64,000 nucleotides of DNA from Promethearchaeota archaeon. Lineage in GTDB: Archaea > Asgardarchaeota > Lokiarchaeia > Sigyniarchaeales > SOKP01. The number at the start of each line of letters is the position of its first letter. The first letter of the stretch is position 1. A program made the translations under genes and the position numbers. Location: contig JAHPZA010000006.1 in assembly GCA_019058445.1 (NCBI GenBank), positions 124,001 through 188,000 on the forward strand, in the 5' to 3' direction. Positions 44,598-53,855 of the stretch are shown here, in pieces. Below the pieces are notes generated by a model. That model saw nothing but the letters and a program-made list of their open reading frames with translations, was not told the origin of the DNA and made no database searches.

Positions 44598-45695
44598 ATG
44601 TCTGAAAAAGAATGGGTAAAGTTAGCAAAAAATATCATGAAGGCTGGAGAAATGCCCATGCCGATTAATGAACCTTTAATTGATTTAATTAAGGAAATGG
44701 TGAATGAGGAACAATTAAAATTTCTCCTAAATTTTAGAAAACCTTCTTATACCCTTGATCAGATTAAAGCATGGACAGAATTAGATGATGAGTCACTTAA
44801 CAAAATGCTTGCTGATTTAATGTACATAGGGATGGTGACCGGAATTCCAAGTAGGCGGACAGGAATAATGGTATATCGTTTAGTAGCATTTCTCCCTGGG
44901 ATGCTTGAGTTTACTTTAATGAGGGGTGAGACTGGCGAAAAACAAAAACGATTGGCTAAAATCTGGGAACGATTCTTTGATGAAATGAAAGCGGGGACTC
45001 AAAAATATTATGATACTATCGTGAATGTGTTTAAAAATGCGCCTCCTCTTGATAGAGTTGTTCCTATTGATGAGGAAATTGAAGTTCAAGAGGATAATGT
45101 ATATCCTTTTGAGGATGTAAAAAAAATTATAGAAAAAACTGATATTATTGGAGTTCAATATTGTTACTGCCGACATCTAAAAGATTTATTGGATGATCCA
45201 TGCAAAATAGATGCTCCACGGAGAAATTGTTTTAGTTTTGGTCGAACTGCTAAATTTTGTATAGAGCAGGGATTCTCAACAGAAATATCTAAAGAAGAGG
45301 CAATAAAATTATTAAAAGAAGCTCAAGACGCAGGTTTAGTTCATAAAGCTCTCCATAGCCGCGCAAATCCAGAATTAGAAGAAATTGGTATGTGTAATTG
45401 CTGCAAATGTTGCTGCGGAAGCCTTTCCATGTTTCACAACGGAACAGCTCCAACCTCAACTATAACATCCTACATGGCAAAAATTCATAAAGATACATGT
45501 GTTGGTTGTGGAACTTGTGTCGAAAAATGTCCTATGGAGGCAATACAATTAAATAATGGAATAGCAAAGCTTCAAGCCGCAAAATGCATAGGGTGCGGTG
45601 TGTGCGCATACCATTGTCCTGAAAAAGCTATTACATTGAATAGAACGGGACTTAGAAAAGTCTTTGTCCCTCCCCCTAGATTAGAGTCTAATTAA
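44598..45695 (+). CDS. Winged-helix, Cys-rich and dicluster ferredoxin protein (copy 3)
   Basis: The 365-residue third paralogue, next to copy 2 as a tandem duplicate. All cysteine motifs are kept (CYCRHLKDL, CNCCKCCCG, CVGCGTCVEKCP, CIGCGVCAYHCP). I use ATG 44598; the track's TTG four codons earlier has no ribosome site. A conserved RTGIMVYRLVAFLPGMLEFTLMRG block between the winged helix and hinge is nearly identical in copies 2 and 3, suggesting selection on that interface. The pair stands upstream of the alcohol dehydrogenase and aldehyde oxidoreductase genes on the same strand. Confidence 0.72.
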   Translation: MSEKEWVKLAKNIMKAGEMPMPINEPLIDLIKEMVNEEQLKFLLNFRKPSYTLDQIKAWTELDDESLNKMLADLMYIGMVTGIPSRRTGIMVYRLVAFLPGMLEFTLMRGETGEKQKRLAKIWERFFDEMKAGTQKYYDTIVNVFKNAPPLDRVVPIDEEIEVQEDNVYPFEDVKKIIEKTDIIGVQYCYCRHLKDLLDDPCKIDAPRRNCFSFGRTAKFCIEQGFSTEISKEEAIKLLKEAQDAGLVHKALHSRANPELEEIGMCNCCKCCCGSLSMFHNGTAPTSTITSYMAKIHKDTCVGCGTCVEKCPMEAIQLNNGIAKLQAAKCIGCGVCAYHCPEKAITLNRTGLRKVFVPPPRLESN

Positions 45696-45919
45696 TTTAT
45701 TACTTTTTTCAAATTCTTTAAGGATTTTTAATTTTTGACTCGTTATGTTTCTATAAATATAACGTAGTTTATTTTAGTAGTGTTTGGTTAAAAAACAGTT
45801 AAATATATTTAGTATAAAAATTCAAATTCTAATTAACAACATTTATTGAAAAGAAACCTAAAGTTAAGTACAATTTTGGAAAAAAATAAAATTTACAATA
45901 ATAAAATAGGAGAAAAAAA

Positions 45920-47206
45920 ATGGTTAGAGAAAAACCTACGTGGTATGAGACTCCGGCAATTCAGGATATGATGACTTCTTTAGGAGGAAAAGCGGTAAGA
46001 GGTGTAATGTCAAATTATTTCTCAGCGAATATATTAGCTGGAAAAGTGGGTTTAATCGGATTAACTGAATATTTAGAAGCAACTCTAGATCCAGAGGATA
46101 GAAGAGCTTTGATAATATGTGATGATTTCACACAAAGATATACTAAAAAGGTTACAGATCTTCTTGAAACAATAGATATGGATTATCAAATATATGCTAA
46201 GGTAATACCTGAAGTACCCTTTTATCAAATTGAAGAAACGGTTAAATTATGTGAGGAGTTTAAGCCAAAAGTTCTTATAGCAATTGGAGGAGGTAGCGTA
46301 ATGGATGCAACAAAAATCACAATGTTTGTCTATGAAAAACCTGAAGAAAATCTACTTTTAACCATCCCGATTGGCTCTATTGGTTTACGAAAAAAAATTA
46401 AATATTTAGTTGCGATACCCACTACCTCAGGTACTGGCTCTGAAGTAACCTCAGCCGCAGTCCTAACCGATACTGATAGAAATCCTCCGAAAAAAATAGA
46501 AATAATGACTAGTGAAGTAGTTCCCGATATTGCCGTATTAGATACGGATTTTGTAAAAGATATGCCTCCATTTCTCACGATGGCAACTGGTCTAGATGCT
46601 CTAGCTCATTCAGTTGGAAGTTATGTCACGAATTGGGGTACCCCCTATGTAGATGCAATGAATATTACGGCGATAAAGGAAATTATAAAATATCTTCCTC
46701 GTGCGTATAAACATGGCTCTGATTTGGAAGCCCGTGCTCACATGCAAATGGCTGCAACCATGGCAGGATTAGGATTTGGAAATTCAATTCCGGGTATTGA
46801 TCACTCTCTCGGACACAGCTTCGGAAAGGTTTTTGGAGTTCATCATGGTCTTTCTGTTGGGCTATTCACACCGTATTCTGTTGATTTTCAAAGGAAAGTT
46901 ACAGATAGGTGGATGGACTTATGTCCGATTTTTGGCGTAGAAATAAAAGGAAAACAAAAAGAGGATTTATTCAAAGAATTTATGCAATCGCTTAAAGATT
47001 TCATCCATTCTCTTGATGCTCCCACGTGTGTCAAAGATTTAAAAAATCCTGTAATAAATAAGGAAGAATATGTGGATAAGCTTGATCTTGTAGCTGACTA
47101 TGCTTTTAATGACGCAGTATCTCTCTTTTCTTATCGTACAATTACCCCCGAAATAATGAGAAAGATATTCGAATATGCTTGGGATGGTAAACCTATTGAT
47201 TTTTAA
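45920..47206 (+). CDS. Iron-dependent (group III) alcohol dehydrogenase
   Basis: Interconverts alcohol and aldehyde with NAD(P). Of 428 residues, the nucleotide loop is IAIGGGSVMDATK, then PTTSGTGSEVTSAAVLTD, and the metal site runs through ATGLDALAHSVGSY (D, H) and HSLGHSFGKVFGVHHG (H, H). This is the standard layout of the family, with a somewhat longer C-terminal extension (about 40 residues). An AGGAG ribosome site precedes the ATG. The AOR gene starts 24 bases after the stop, so alcohol could be oxidised to aldehyde here and to acid by AOR, with reduced ferredoxin formed. Confidence 0.92.
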   Translation: MVREKPTWYETPAIQDMMTSLGGKAVRGVMSNYFSANILAGKVGLIGLTEYLEATLDPEDRRALIICDDFTQRYTKKVTDLLETIDMDYQIYAKVIPEVPFYQIEETVKLCEEFKPKVLIAIGGGSVMDATKITMFVYEKPEENLLLTIPIGSIGLRKKIKYLVAIPTTSGTGSEVTSAAVLTDTDRNPPKKIEIMTSEVVPDIAVLDTDFVKDMPPFLTMATGLDALAHSVGSYVTNWGTPYVDAMNITAIKEIIKYLPRAYKHGSDLEARAHMQMAATMAGLGFGNSIPGIDHSLGHSFGKVFGVHHGLSVGLFTPYSVDFQRKVTDRWMDLCPIFGVEIKGKQKEDLFKEFMQSLKDFIHSLDAPTCVKDLKNPVINKEEYVDKLDLVADYAFNDAVSLFSYRTITPEIMRKIFEYAWDGKPIDF

Positions 47207-47230
47207 AATTAAATAAAAGGAGGAATAAAA

Positions 47231-49105
47231 ATGAGTGAAAATTTAAAAGGATATAATGGAAAGATTGCTTATGTGAATTTAAGTGAAGAGAAATTCGAGA
47301 TTAAAAATCTTGATGTTCAAATAGCAAAAGATTACTTGGGTGGTACTGGTTTAAGCGCAAAAATCATGTATGATATGCTGTCGGATGCTGATTATAATAC
47401 GTTAAAATCCGATCCTTATGCAGAGATCAATCCCTTGATATTTGCTACAGGTCCTGTCACAGGAACCGTGAGGCCTTCGTCTGGGAGGTATTCTGTATCG
47501 GCTATATCTCCACTCACAAAAATTTGGGGGGAGGGTACGTCGGGAGGTACTTTTTGCATCTCTTTGCGGAATAGTAGATTTGATGCAATAGTTATTACTG
47601 GAAAAGCAAAAAGCCCTTCTTATTTATATGTTCATGATGGAACTATTGAATTTAAGAGTGCGAGTAGTGTATGGGGAAAAGACACATATGAATCCCAAAA
47701 AGTCATTAAAAGTGAATTAAATAATGAAAAGGCAAAAGTCGCAACTATTGGAATTGCTGGGGAAAATTTAGTGAAATATGCGGGAATCATAAATGATGAG
47801 GGGAGAGCTGTAGGTAGATGCGGTATGGGCGCAATTATGGGTTCCAAGAATTTAAAAGCTATAGCAGTTCATGGTACAAATCCAGTTAAAATAGCAGATG
47901 CGGCACTTTCTAAGAAAATCTTAAATGAGGCTCAAGAGAGAGAGAAAGGAGATTTCATGAAGGCAGCTGTTTTTAATGTATTTCATCTTTACGGAACGAA
48001 TTCCTATTTAGATATTGGAATGGCATTAGGAGACACACCAGGGTATTATTTTACCAAATCCGAGTTTTATGCAGAAAAATTAACAGGAAAGACTTTGAAA
48101 GAAACATTTCCTGTTCTAAATTATGGTTGTGCGGGTTGTACATTACAATGTGGTAAAACTACAATTATCGAACATAATGGTCAAGAAATTGAAGTGGATG
48201 GTCCTGAATATGAGTCTGTTGGAGCTTTAGGAACAATGGTGGGGGTATTTGATCCGAAAAATGTAGTATTATCGAACCACATGTGTAATGTATACGGTTT
48301 TGACACTATCTCTGGAGGAGTTAGTATCTCATTTTTAATTTATTTGGTGGAAAATAATCTGGGAATCGAAAAAATCAAACAATTTTTGAAAGATATTAAA
48401 ATTGATGAAATAAGCTGGGGAAATGGAGAATTAATATTAAAATTAATTGATAAAATTGCAAAGAGAGATGATATTGGAGATTTACTGGCAGAAGGAGTGA
48501 GAGTTATGGCAGAGAAACTTGGAGTCGATCCCGAGTTAGCTGCTCATGTAAAGGGGTTAGAAATGCCGATGCATGATCCAAGAGCTTTTGATGGTCAAGC
48601 TTTAAGTTATATGACATGTTGCGTTGGAGCGAATCATGAAAAAGCGGATTGGTTTAGTGCTGAGATGGGAAATTTAGCCTATCCACCTCTACGAATTAAG
48701 GGTGGAGATTATCATAAAATTGATAGACGGGAGAGAGGTGTTAAGAATTTACAAGATCTTAGGGCAATTGATGACTCTGCGGTAAATTGTAATTTTCGGA
48801 ATCCGGATCTTGAAGATATCATCGGATATATTAATGCGGCTACTGGATTTAGTTATGATAGAAAAACACTTATGAAAGTTGGAGAACGCATTAATAACAT
48901 TAAAAGAGTTATAAATTGTAAGATGGGTATCACAAGAGCAGATGATAGACTCACTGGGATAAATACTAAAGTTTTGCCGATGGGAAAAATAGCGGGTGTA
49001 AAGCTTGATATAGAAAAGAACTTAGAACGCTATTATAAAGAGCGAGATTGGGATTGGGATACAGGAGCTCCTTCTCAAGAAAAATTAGATGAATTAGGAA
49101 TATAA
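47231..49105 (+). CDS. aor: Tungsten/molybdopterin aldehyde:ferredoxin oxidoreductase
   Basis: Oxidises aldehydes to acids with ferredoxin as acceptor. Of 624 residues, the N-terminal domain contains TGPVTGTVRPSSGRYSVSAISPLTKIWGEGTSGG (pterin-binding), AGENLVKYAG, GRCGMGAIMGSKNLKA, then the cluster ligands CAGCTLQC (about 298-305) and a distal Cys in DDSAVNCNF near 523. All key blocks are present. GGAGG lies seven bases upstream. It forms an operon with the alcohol dehydrogenase and lies downstream of two ferredoxin-type paralogues that are natural electron-carrier candidates. Substrate range unknown. Confidence 0.93.
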   Translation: MSENLKGYNGKIAYVNLSEEKFEIKNLDVQIAKDYLGGTGLSAKIMYDMLSDADYNTLKSDPYAEINPLIFATGPVTGTVRPSSGRYSVSAISPLTKIWGEGTSGGTFCISLRNSRFDAIVITGKAKSPSYLYVHDGTIEFKSASSVWGKDTYESQKVIKSELNNEKAKVATIGIAGENLVKYAGIINDEGRAVGRCGMGAIMGSKNLKAIAVHGTNPVKIADAALSKKILNEAQEREKGDFMKAAVFNVFHLYGTNSYLDIGMALGDTPGYYFTKSEFYAEKLTGKTLKETFPVLNYGCAGCTLQCGKTTIIEHNGQEIEVDGPEYESVGALGTMVGVFDPKNVVLSNHMCNVYGFDTISGGVSISFLIYLVENNLGIEKIKQFLKDIKIDEISWGNGELILKLIDKIAKRDDIGDLLAEGVRVMAEKLGVDPELAAHVKGLEMPMHDPRAFDGQALSYMTCCVGANHEKADWFSAEMGNLAYPPLRIKGGDYHKIDRRERGVKNLQDLRAIDDSAVNCNFRNPDLEDIIGYINAATGFSYDRKTLMKVGERINNIKRVINCKMGITRADDRLTGINTKVLPMGKIAGVKLDIEKNLERYYKERDWDWDTGAPSQEKLDELGI

Positions 49106-49200
49106 ACTTCTCAATATTTTTTTTTATTATTTATTTTTTTTTAAGATCTCTTTACTATACCCTTAAAATACTACATTCTACATAAAAAAAAAGAAAAAAA
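49106..49200. terminator. Bidirectional terminator between convergent genes
   Basis: Between the AOR stop and the reductase stop. T9 and T10 runs lie near the plus-strand end, and an A9-G-A7 run abuts the minus-strand stop (U-rich on that transcript). This fits archaeal oligo-U termination of both transcripts. No hairpin is needed. Confidence 0.45.
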
Positions 49201-50388
49201 TTAAGTTAAAGTTAGATCTAAATGTATATCTGTAAGCGGATAGGAGATACAAGGATGGATAAATCCATAATTTTGGTCTATTTCACGAATAGTAACTTCG
49301 GGAGGCACGAAAACTTTACCAGAAACCATTTTTGTTCTACATAAAGCACATTGCCCTGAACGACACCCGTTTTCAATCATCAATCTTAGATCTTTCTGCC
49401 TTTCAATACTATTTAGGAGAGGTTCTATGCTAGAGGCCTCAAATGAAATCTGTTCTTTCTGACCCTGTGAGAGAAAGTCAAGGGTTACTTTGACTTTTTT
49501 AGAACCATCGATATCATTTGGCCAACCCATTACTTTTGTTATATCGTCAGGAACTCCAAATGCCTCATATTTTATACGATGAATAGGAATGTTTAGCGCA
49601 TTAAGTTCTCCTTCAATAAATTGATACATATTCAAGCTTCCAACAACATAAAAATATTTACCTTCAATGTTGCCAATAAAATTTAAGATTTCATTTTTAG
49701 TGATGAATCCACAGGCGCCCTTCCAATCTGATTCTGGCTCCGAAAGGATAAATTTCAGTTTTATATTTGAACGACGTGTTGCTATATCTTCAAGTTCTTT
49801 CCGAAATAAAATATCTTTTTCAGTTAAACATCCAAAAATTAAATACACGTTTAATGGTAAAGTGCGCTCAGTGATATCTCTTAACATCGATATAAAAGGA
49901 GTAATACCACACCCCCCAGCGATGAACACCAGATTCTGTCCGTGAAATAGAGTGTTATAAAAAAATTCTCCTAAGGGTCCTGTAGCCTCCAAGTTATCTC
50001 CAACTTTTAAATTTTCCAAAAGATATGGGCTAACAAAACCACCCTCTTTCTTTTTAATTCCTAATTCGTAATAGGCGAGATTATTTGGAGAGGAGACGAG
50101 TGAGTATGGCCGAGAGGTTCTTACTCCATTAATTTCTGCTGTAAGTCCAATATATTGTCCAGCTCGAAACGGAGATAGCAACTTCTTAGGATTTGCTGAG
50201 GTTAAACGGTATACCTTTGTATCCCATGAAAGTTCTTCTATATCACTCACTTGTAATACTAATTTCTCAGGATGAAGTCGCTCGCATAGATTTTCCAGAC
50301 CATCGTAATACCATGGGGTCTGCAAAGTTTGTTCTCGCTGTTTTTTAGCTTTTTCCGCGTTTTGATATTTTTTGATATCTTTCATCAT
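49201..50388 (-). CDS. FAD/NAD(P) oxidoreductase with C-terminal [2Fe-2S] domain
   Basis: The 395-residue product has an N-terminal helical region of 50 residues, then a ferredoxin-reductase fold: RPYSLVSSP (FAD phosphate motif RxYS), GGCGITPFISMLRDI (NAD-binding) and a YFYVVGS strand. A plant-type [2Fe-2S] domain with CRSGQCALC (Cx4Cx2C) and a last Cys in HPCISY follows. It moves electrons between NAD(P)H, flavin and a 2Fe-2S cluster. Its start lies just 4 bases from the stop of the upstream CrtI-like gene on the same strand, so the two are coupled and may form one enzyme system, with this as its reductase. Confidence 0.85.
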   Translation of the reverse strand: MMKDIKKYQNAEKAKKQREQTLQTPWYYDGLENLCERLHPEKLVLQVSDIEELSWDTKVYRLTSANPKKLLSPFRAGQYIGLTAEINGVRTSRPYSLVSSPNNLAYYELGIKKKEGGFVSPYLLENLKVGDNLEATGPLGEFFYNTLFHGQNLVFIAGGCGITPFISMLRDITERTLPLNVYLIFGCLTEKDILFRKELEDIATRRSNIKLKFILSEPESDWKGACGFITKNEILNFIGNIEGKYFYVVGSLNMYQFIEGELNALNIPIHRIKYEAFGVPDDITKVMGWPNDIDGSKKVKVTLDFLSQGQKEQISFEASSIEPLLNSIERQKDLRLMIENGCRSGQCALCRTKMVSGKVFVPPEVTIREIDQNYGFIHPCISYPLTDIHLDLTLT

Positions 50389-50391
50389 CGT

Positions 50392-51945
50392 TTACCACTT
50401 CCCCTCCTTTTTATCTTTGAAATACATTCCAGCTGCAATTCTGCCACCTAGAATAGAAGTTGAAAAACCGCCTCCCATATTTGTCCATGCTCCCACTTGA
50501 TATAGCCCGGGAACTGCTCCCCTTGATTTTAAACGCAACATTGGCCCATTATCAACATCCTGAGTGGTTCCATAAATTGCACCCTCTATATTTTTAGAAT
50601 AACGGTAGTAAGTTAGAGGGGTTGCTGCTTCTGCAACCTCAATATAATCGCGAATATTGGGCGAAATAGTATCTTCAACTAATTTTATCATTCCATCAGC
50701 AATTTCGTCCTTTACACGAAAATATTGGTCAGCGGATATGCCTTGCCAAAGTTTCCCCATTTGAAGTGTAGTTAAAACTAATTGAGTTGTTCCCGGTGGA
50801 GATATATCCTCATAAATATGGTTATAACAGGCCGCCACCATATATTTAGGGGGCTCTAATTTCCTAAACGTATCAAATGCTTCATTTTGATCATAAGTGG
50901 TATTAATAAATGCCTCATGGGAAGTAAGCCCAAGTTCTTTATATGACGCATTCAATCCTATATATACTGAAAACCCAGATGGTCCGATTTCAGGTGCATA
51001 AATACTCTTCTTATAACTGTCAGGCACAACTTCAGGAGGAAGCATTTTCATTGCAGTGCAAATCGGATTTACATTTGATACAATTGCTTTACATTTGTAT
51101 ATATCGCCATTCAAAAGGTCTACTCCGCAAACATGGCCATTATCAACGAGAATTCGGTTAACAAGAGCATTATATCTTACTTCACCGCCTAATTCTTCAA
51201 ACGCCTCGACCATCGCTGTAGTGAGTGAATGAGATCTTCCAATGGGAAATGCTGCACCCCATCTCAAAAAGAATATGAGCATTGCAATATAAACATACGC
51301 ATTAGCTCTATCAGGAGGGACTCCCACGTACCCCCACATCTGTGATATTACAGCTATGAGCTTTTTATCTGTAAAAAACTTTTCATATAACTCTGAAAGT
51401 GTAAGACCTGATACTCGAGGGAGCCAAGGATGTTCCTTTAATACTTCTTGAGGTGAAAACCTGCCCCCTTTGGATGCGATATACTCAATTCCTGCTAAAA
51501 CAGCTTTACACATCTCCATAAATTCTTCTATTCCTTGTTTTTCATGAGGGAAAAGCTCTATTAATTTGTCAGTATATTCCTGTATGCCAAACGGTAGTAT
51601 CACATCATATCCATCATAATAGATACTCCGGTACATTTCAGGAACTTGTTTAAACTTAAGCTTATGAGGTACTACACCTAATCTTTCTAAATACCTGTAG
51701 AGCCCTCCTCTATCTTCTTCAGTGCCAATATCGCTTAGTTCGTGCAAAGCACCCTCGAATTCAAATCTCCCCCTTACAAATGAAGTCGCAAATCCTCCCG
51801 GTACATTATGTTTTTCTAGTAGTAATACTTTCTCTCCAGCTAAGGCAATTTGGCAAGCTGCTCCTAGCCCTCCCAATCCAGCACCAATAACAATTACCGG
51901 ATAACTCGAAATTACTTTATTTTCATTAAAATTACTTGATACCAT
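50392..51945 (-). CDS. CrtI/phytoene-desaturase-like FAD oxidoreductase
   Basis: The 517-residue product has the dinucleotide motif VIVIGAGLGGLGAACQIALAG and LLLEKHNVPGGFATSF, then central blocks YKCKAIVSNVNP and the C-terminal VPGLYQVGAWTNMGGGFSTSILGGRIAAGMYF, which closes the FAD site. Members desaturate, isomerise or saturate isoprenoids (phytoene, retinol, carotenoids). No other carotenoid gene is nearby. Pairing with a ferredoxin-reductase-like gene immediately downstream suggests a reductive reaction on an isoprenoid or other hydrophobic lipid, an inference. The gene has a 232-base upstream gap shared with a divergent membrane-protein gene. Confidence 0.82.
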   Translation of the reverse strand: MVSSNFNENKVISSYPVIVIGAGLGGLGAACQIALAGEKVLLLEKHNVPGGFATSFVRGRFEFEGALHELSDIGTEEDRGGLYRYLERLGVVPHKLKFKQVPEMYRSIYYDGYDVILPFGIQEYTDKLIELFPHEKQGIEEFMEMCKAVLAGIEYIASKGGRFSPQEVLKEHPWLPRVSGLTLSELYEKFFTDKKLIAVISQMWGYVGVPPDRANAYVYIAMLIFFLRWGAAFPIGRSHSLTTAMVEAFEELGGEVRYNALVNRILVDNGHVCGVDLLNGDIYKCKAIVSNVNPICTAMKMLPPEVVPDSYKKSIYAPEIGPSGFSVYIGLNASYKELGLTSHEAFINTTYDQNEAFDTFRKLEPPKYMVAACYNHIYEDISPPGTTQLVLTTLQMGKLWQGISADQYFRVKDEIADGMIKLVEDTISPNIRDYIEVAEAATPLTYYRYSKNIEGAIYGTTQDVDNGPMLRLKSRGAVPGLYQVGAWTNMGGGFSTSILGGRIAAGMYFKDKKEGKW

Positions 51946-52177
51946 AAGAATTAACCTTCTCAGATTACTTTTAAAATTTTTTTTTTCTCTTGTGTTTTTA
52001 TTGATTAGATCAAATTCTATCTATGCCGAAATTTAGTAGACTTAGTATATTCTTAACCTTTTTAAAGAAATAAAAGATTTATAAGTGTCTATACCGAAGA
52101 GAATATAACCAAAATTTAAAATAAGAAATATAATTTTACTTAAAAATTTCAACTAAAAACGACAAAAATTAAAAAAA

Positions 52178-52786
52178 ATGATTAAAATGGATAAAACTCA
52201 AAAAAAAATAATATTCTTCGTGCTTCTCATTGTTTTTGTTATTACCTTTCTTATTCATCTCGGAATGATATACCCTTTTATTAGATATGTACTTCGGCAG
52301 GAAGCTATGATTGAATTCATTTATATGATAATTTTTATTATAGCGTTTATCATCATAACTGGATGCTCTATCCCTATAGTTAATTTTCTTGAGGTTCGGA
52401 AAGCTTGGTTAATATATATGCCTTTTTTGTTAATCAATTTAGGATTAGCTTTGATAATGTCTTCATATCTATTATTTCTTATTTCAGCGGTAACTTTAGG
52501 TATAGGGTTTGCAGGAACATTATTCATAATTAATTTTGCATTGAACTTTAATGAAGAGGGAGATAAAACAAGAATTCAAAGCTGTGTTTATGCGCTTATA
52601 TTAAGTCTTTTGATCGGATTTATACTGATTGGATTAAGTTGGATGGGACTTGGAATTAATCTATTTGCATCTGAAACAGATGTTATATCACCGGGGGAGA
52701 TTTTAAGAATAAGACTTCTAATGATGATCTTTCCAGCATCCGCCATATTAATTGGAATAATAGTGGTTTTAATGGAGAAAGGTTAG
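52178..52786 (+). CDS. Small multi-helix membrane protein, family unknown
   Basis: The 202-residue, highly hydrophobic product has about six helices at 11-33, 42-65, 70-92, 96-120, 133-156 and 178-198. A short cytosolic N-terminus (MIKMDKTQKK) precedes them. There is no Cys cluster, signal peptide or known motif. It is isolated between divergent and convergent acyl-CoA genes and has no close same-strand partner. I do not recognise the family. Confidence 0.55.
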   Translation: MIKMDKTQKKIIFFVLLIVFVITFLIHLGMIYPFIRYVLRQEAMIEFIYMIIFIIAFIIITGCSIPIVNFLEVRKAWLIYMPFLLINLGLALIMSSYLLFLISAVTLGIGFAGTLFIINFALNFNEEGDKTRIQSCVYALILSLLIGFILIGLSWMGLGINLFASETDVISPGEILRIRLLMMIFPASAILIGIIVVLMEKG

Positions 52787-52890
52787 GAAAAGTAAATTCA
52801 ACATTTTAGAAGAAAAATTTTTTTTTCCCCTATTGGGGAGTGTTTAGTTAAAATCACTGTAAGTGAGGCATTAGAATTAATTGTAAGAGT

Positions 52891-53706
52891 TTAACGTCCT
52901 ACAAATACAGGATCTCTTTTTTCTTTAAGAGCATCCATCGATTCCCTAAAATCTTTTGATGCAAAGAGTTTTCTTAGTGCCTTATTTTCTAAATCGAGTG
53001 TTTTACTTAATATATCACTGAAATAGGCATGCATTGTTTTCTTCATTAATTTTATTGAAAGACTCGGCCCCTTAGGAGGGATAAGTCGAAGCGCTTGCTC
53101 TCTTGCATACGGGATTAATTCATCAGCAGGAAGTACTTTATTAATAAGTCCAAGTTCATAAGCTTCTTGAGCGTGTACTTGCTTGCCGAAATAACAGATT
53201 TCTTTCGCTTTTTGAAAGCCAATTAGAAAAGGAAGAACAAAATTAAGTGCAAATTCAGGCACTATAGCTCTCCTGCTAAAATAAAATCCCAGCCATGCCT
53301 CTTGTGCCATATAAATTAAATCGGAACATGCTAACGGCATAGTAACACCACCTCCTATTGCCATTCCATTAATCGCGCTAATCACGGGTTTATCAAAATT
53401 CCACATTTTCAAGCATAATTTCTTCTGTGCTATATCCATAAGGTCAATCTCGGGAAATTTCTGCATTTTATGAAACATTTCCTTTTTAAAATATCCTCCA
53501 GAGGTAAACGCGTCCCCTTTTGGATCCCCAGTCATAATTAAAACTTTCGCATTTTTATCTTTTTCCATGTCTTCGATGACAGTATAAATTTCTAAAAAGG
53601 TAATGTATGTGACTGCATTCCGTATTTCAGGTCTACTCAGAGTGACCGTACAAATCCCATTTTCTTCCTTTTCATATTTTATATCTTCAAAATCTTCAAT
53701 TTGCAT
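52891..53706 (-). CDS. Crotonase-family enoyl-CoA isomerase-like protein
   Basis: The 271-residue product keeps the oxyanion-hole glycines (FTSGGYF and NGMAIGGG). It lacks the two hydratase glutamates: Thr replaces the first (GGGVTMPLACSD) and Phe aligns with the second. Instead there is a Glu in AIVPEFALNFVLPFLIG, the position used by delta3,delta2-enoyl-CoA isomerases (VPEG...S). So an isomerase or related activity is more likely than hydration. It follows the acyl-CoA ligase on the same strand and precedes a gap. The distinction is by eye alignment and needs a structural check. Confidence 0.75.
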   Translation of the reverse strand: MQIEDFEDIKYEKEENGICTVTLSRPEIRNAVTYITFLEIYTVIEDMEKDKNAKVLIMTGDPKGDAFTSGGYFKKEMFHKMQKFPEIDLMDIAQKKLCLKMWNFDKPVISAINGMAIGGGVTMPLACSDLIYMAQEAWLGFYFSRRAIVPEFALNFVLPFLIGFQKAKEICYFGKQVHAQEAYELGLINKVLPADELIPYAREQALRLIPPKGPSLSIKLMKKTMHAYFSDILSKTLDLENKALRKLFASKDFRESMDALKEKRDPVFVGR

Positions 53707-53855
53707 TGTTTTTTGCCATTTCTTAATTATTTCAAGTTAATAATTCAAGTCTAAGTAAATTTAATTTATAAACTCAAATTATTTTATTTTCCAAATTAAT
53801 ATAATTATAAAAAAATAATATGAAAAAAAAAATAACCGATTTATCGATTTTTCTA

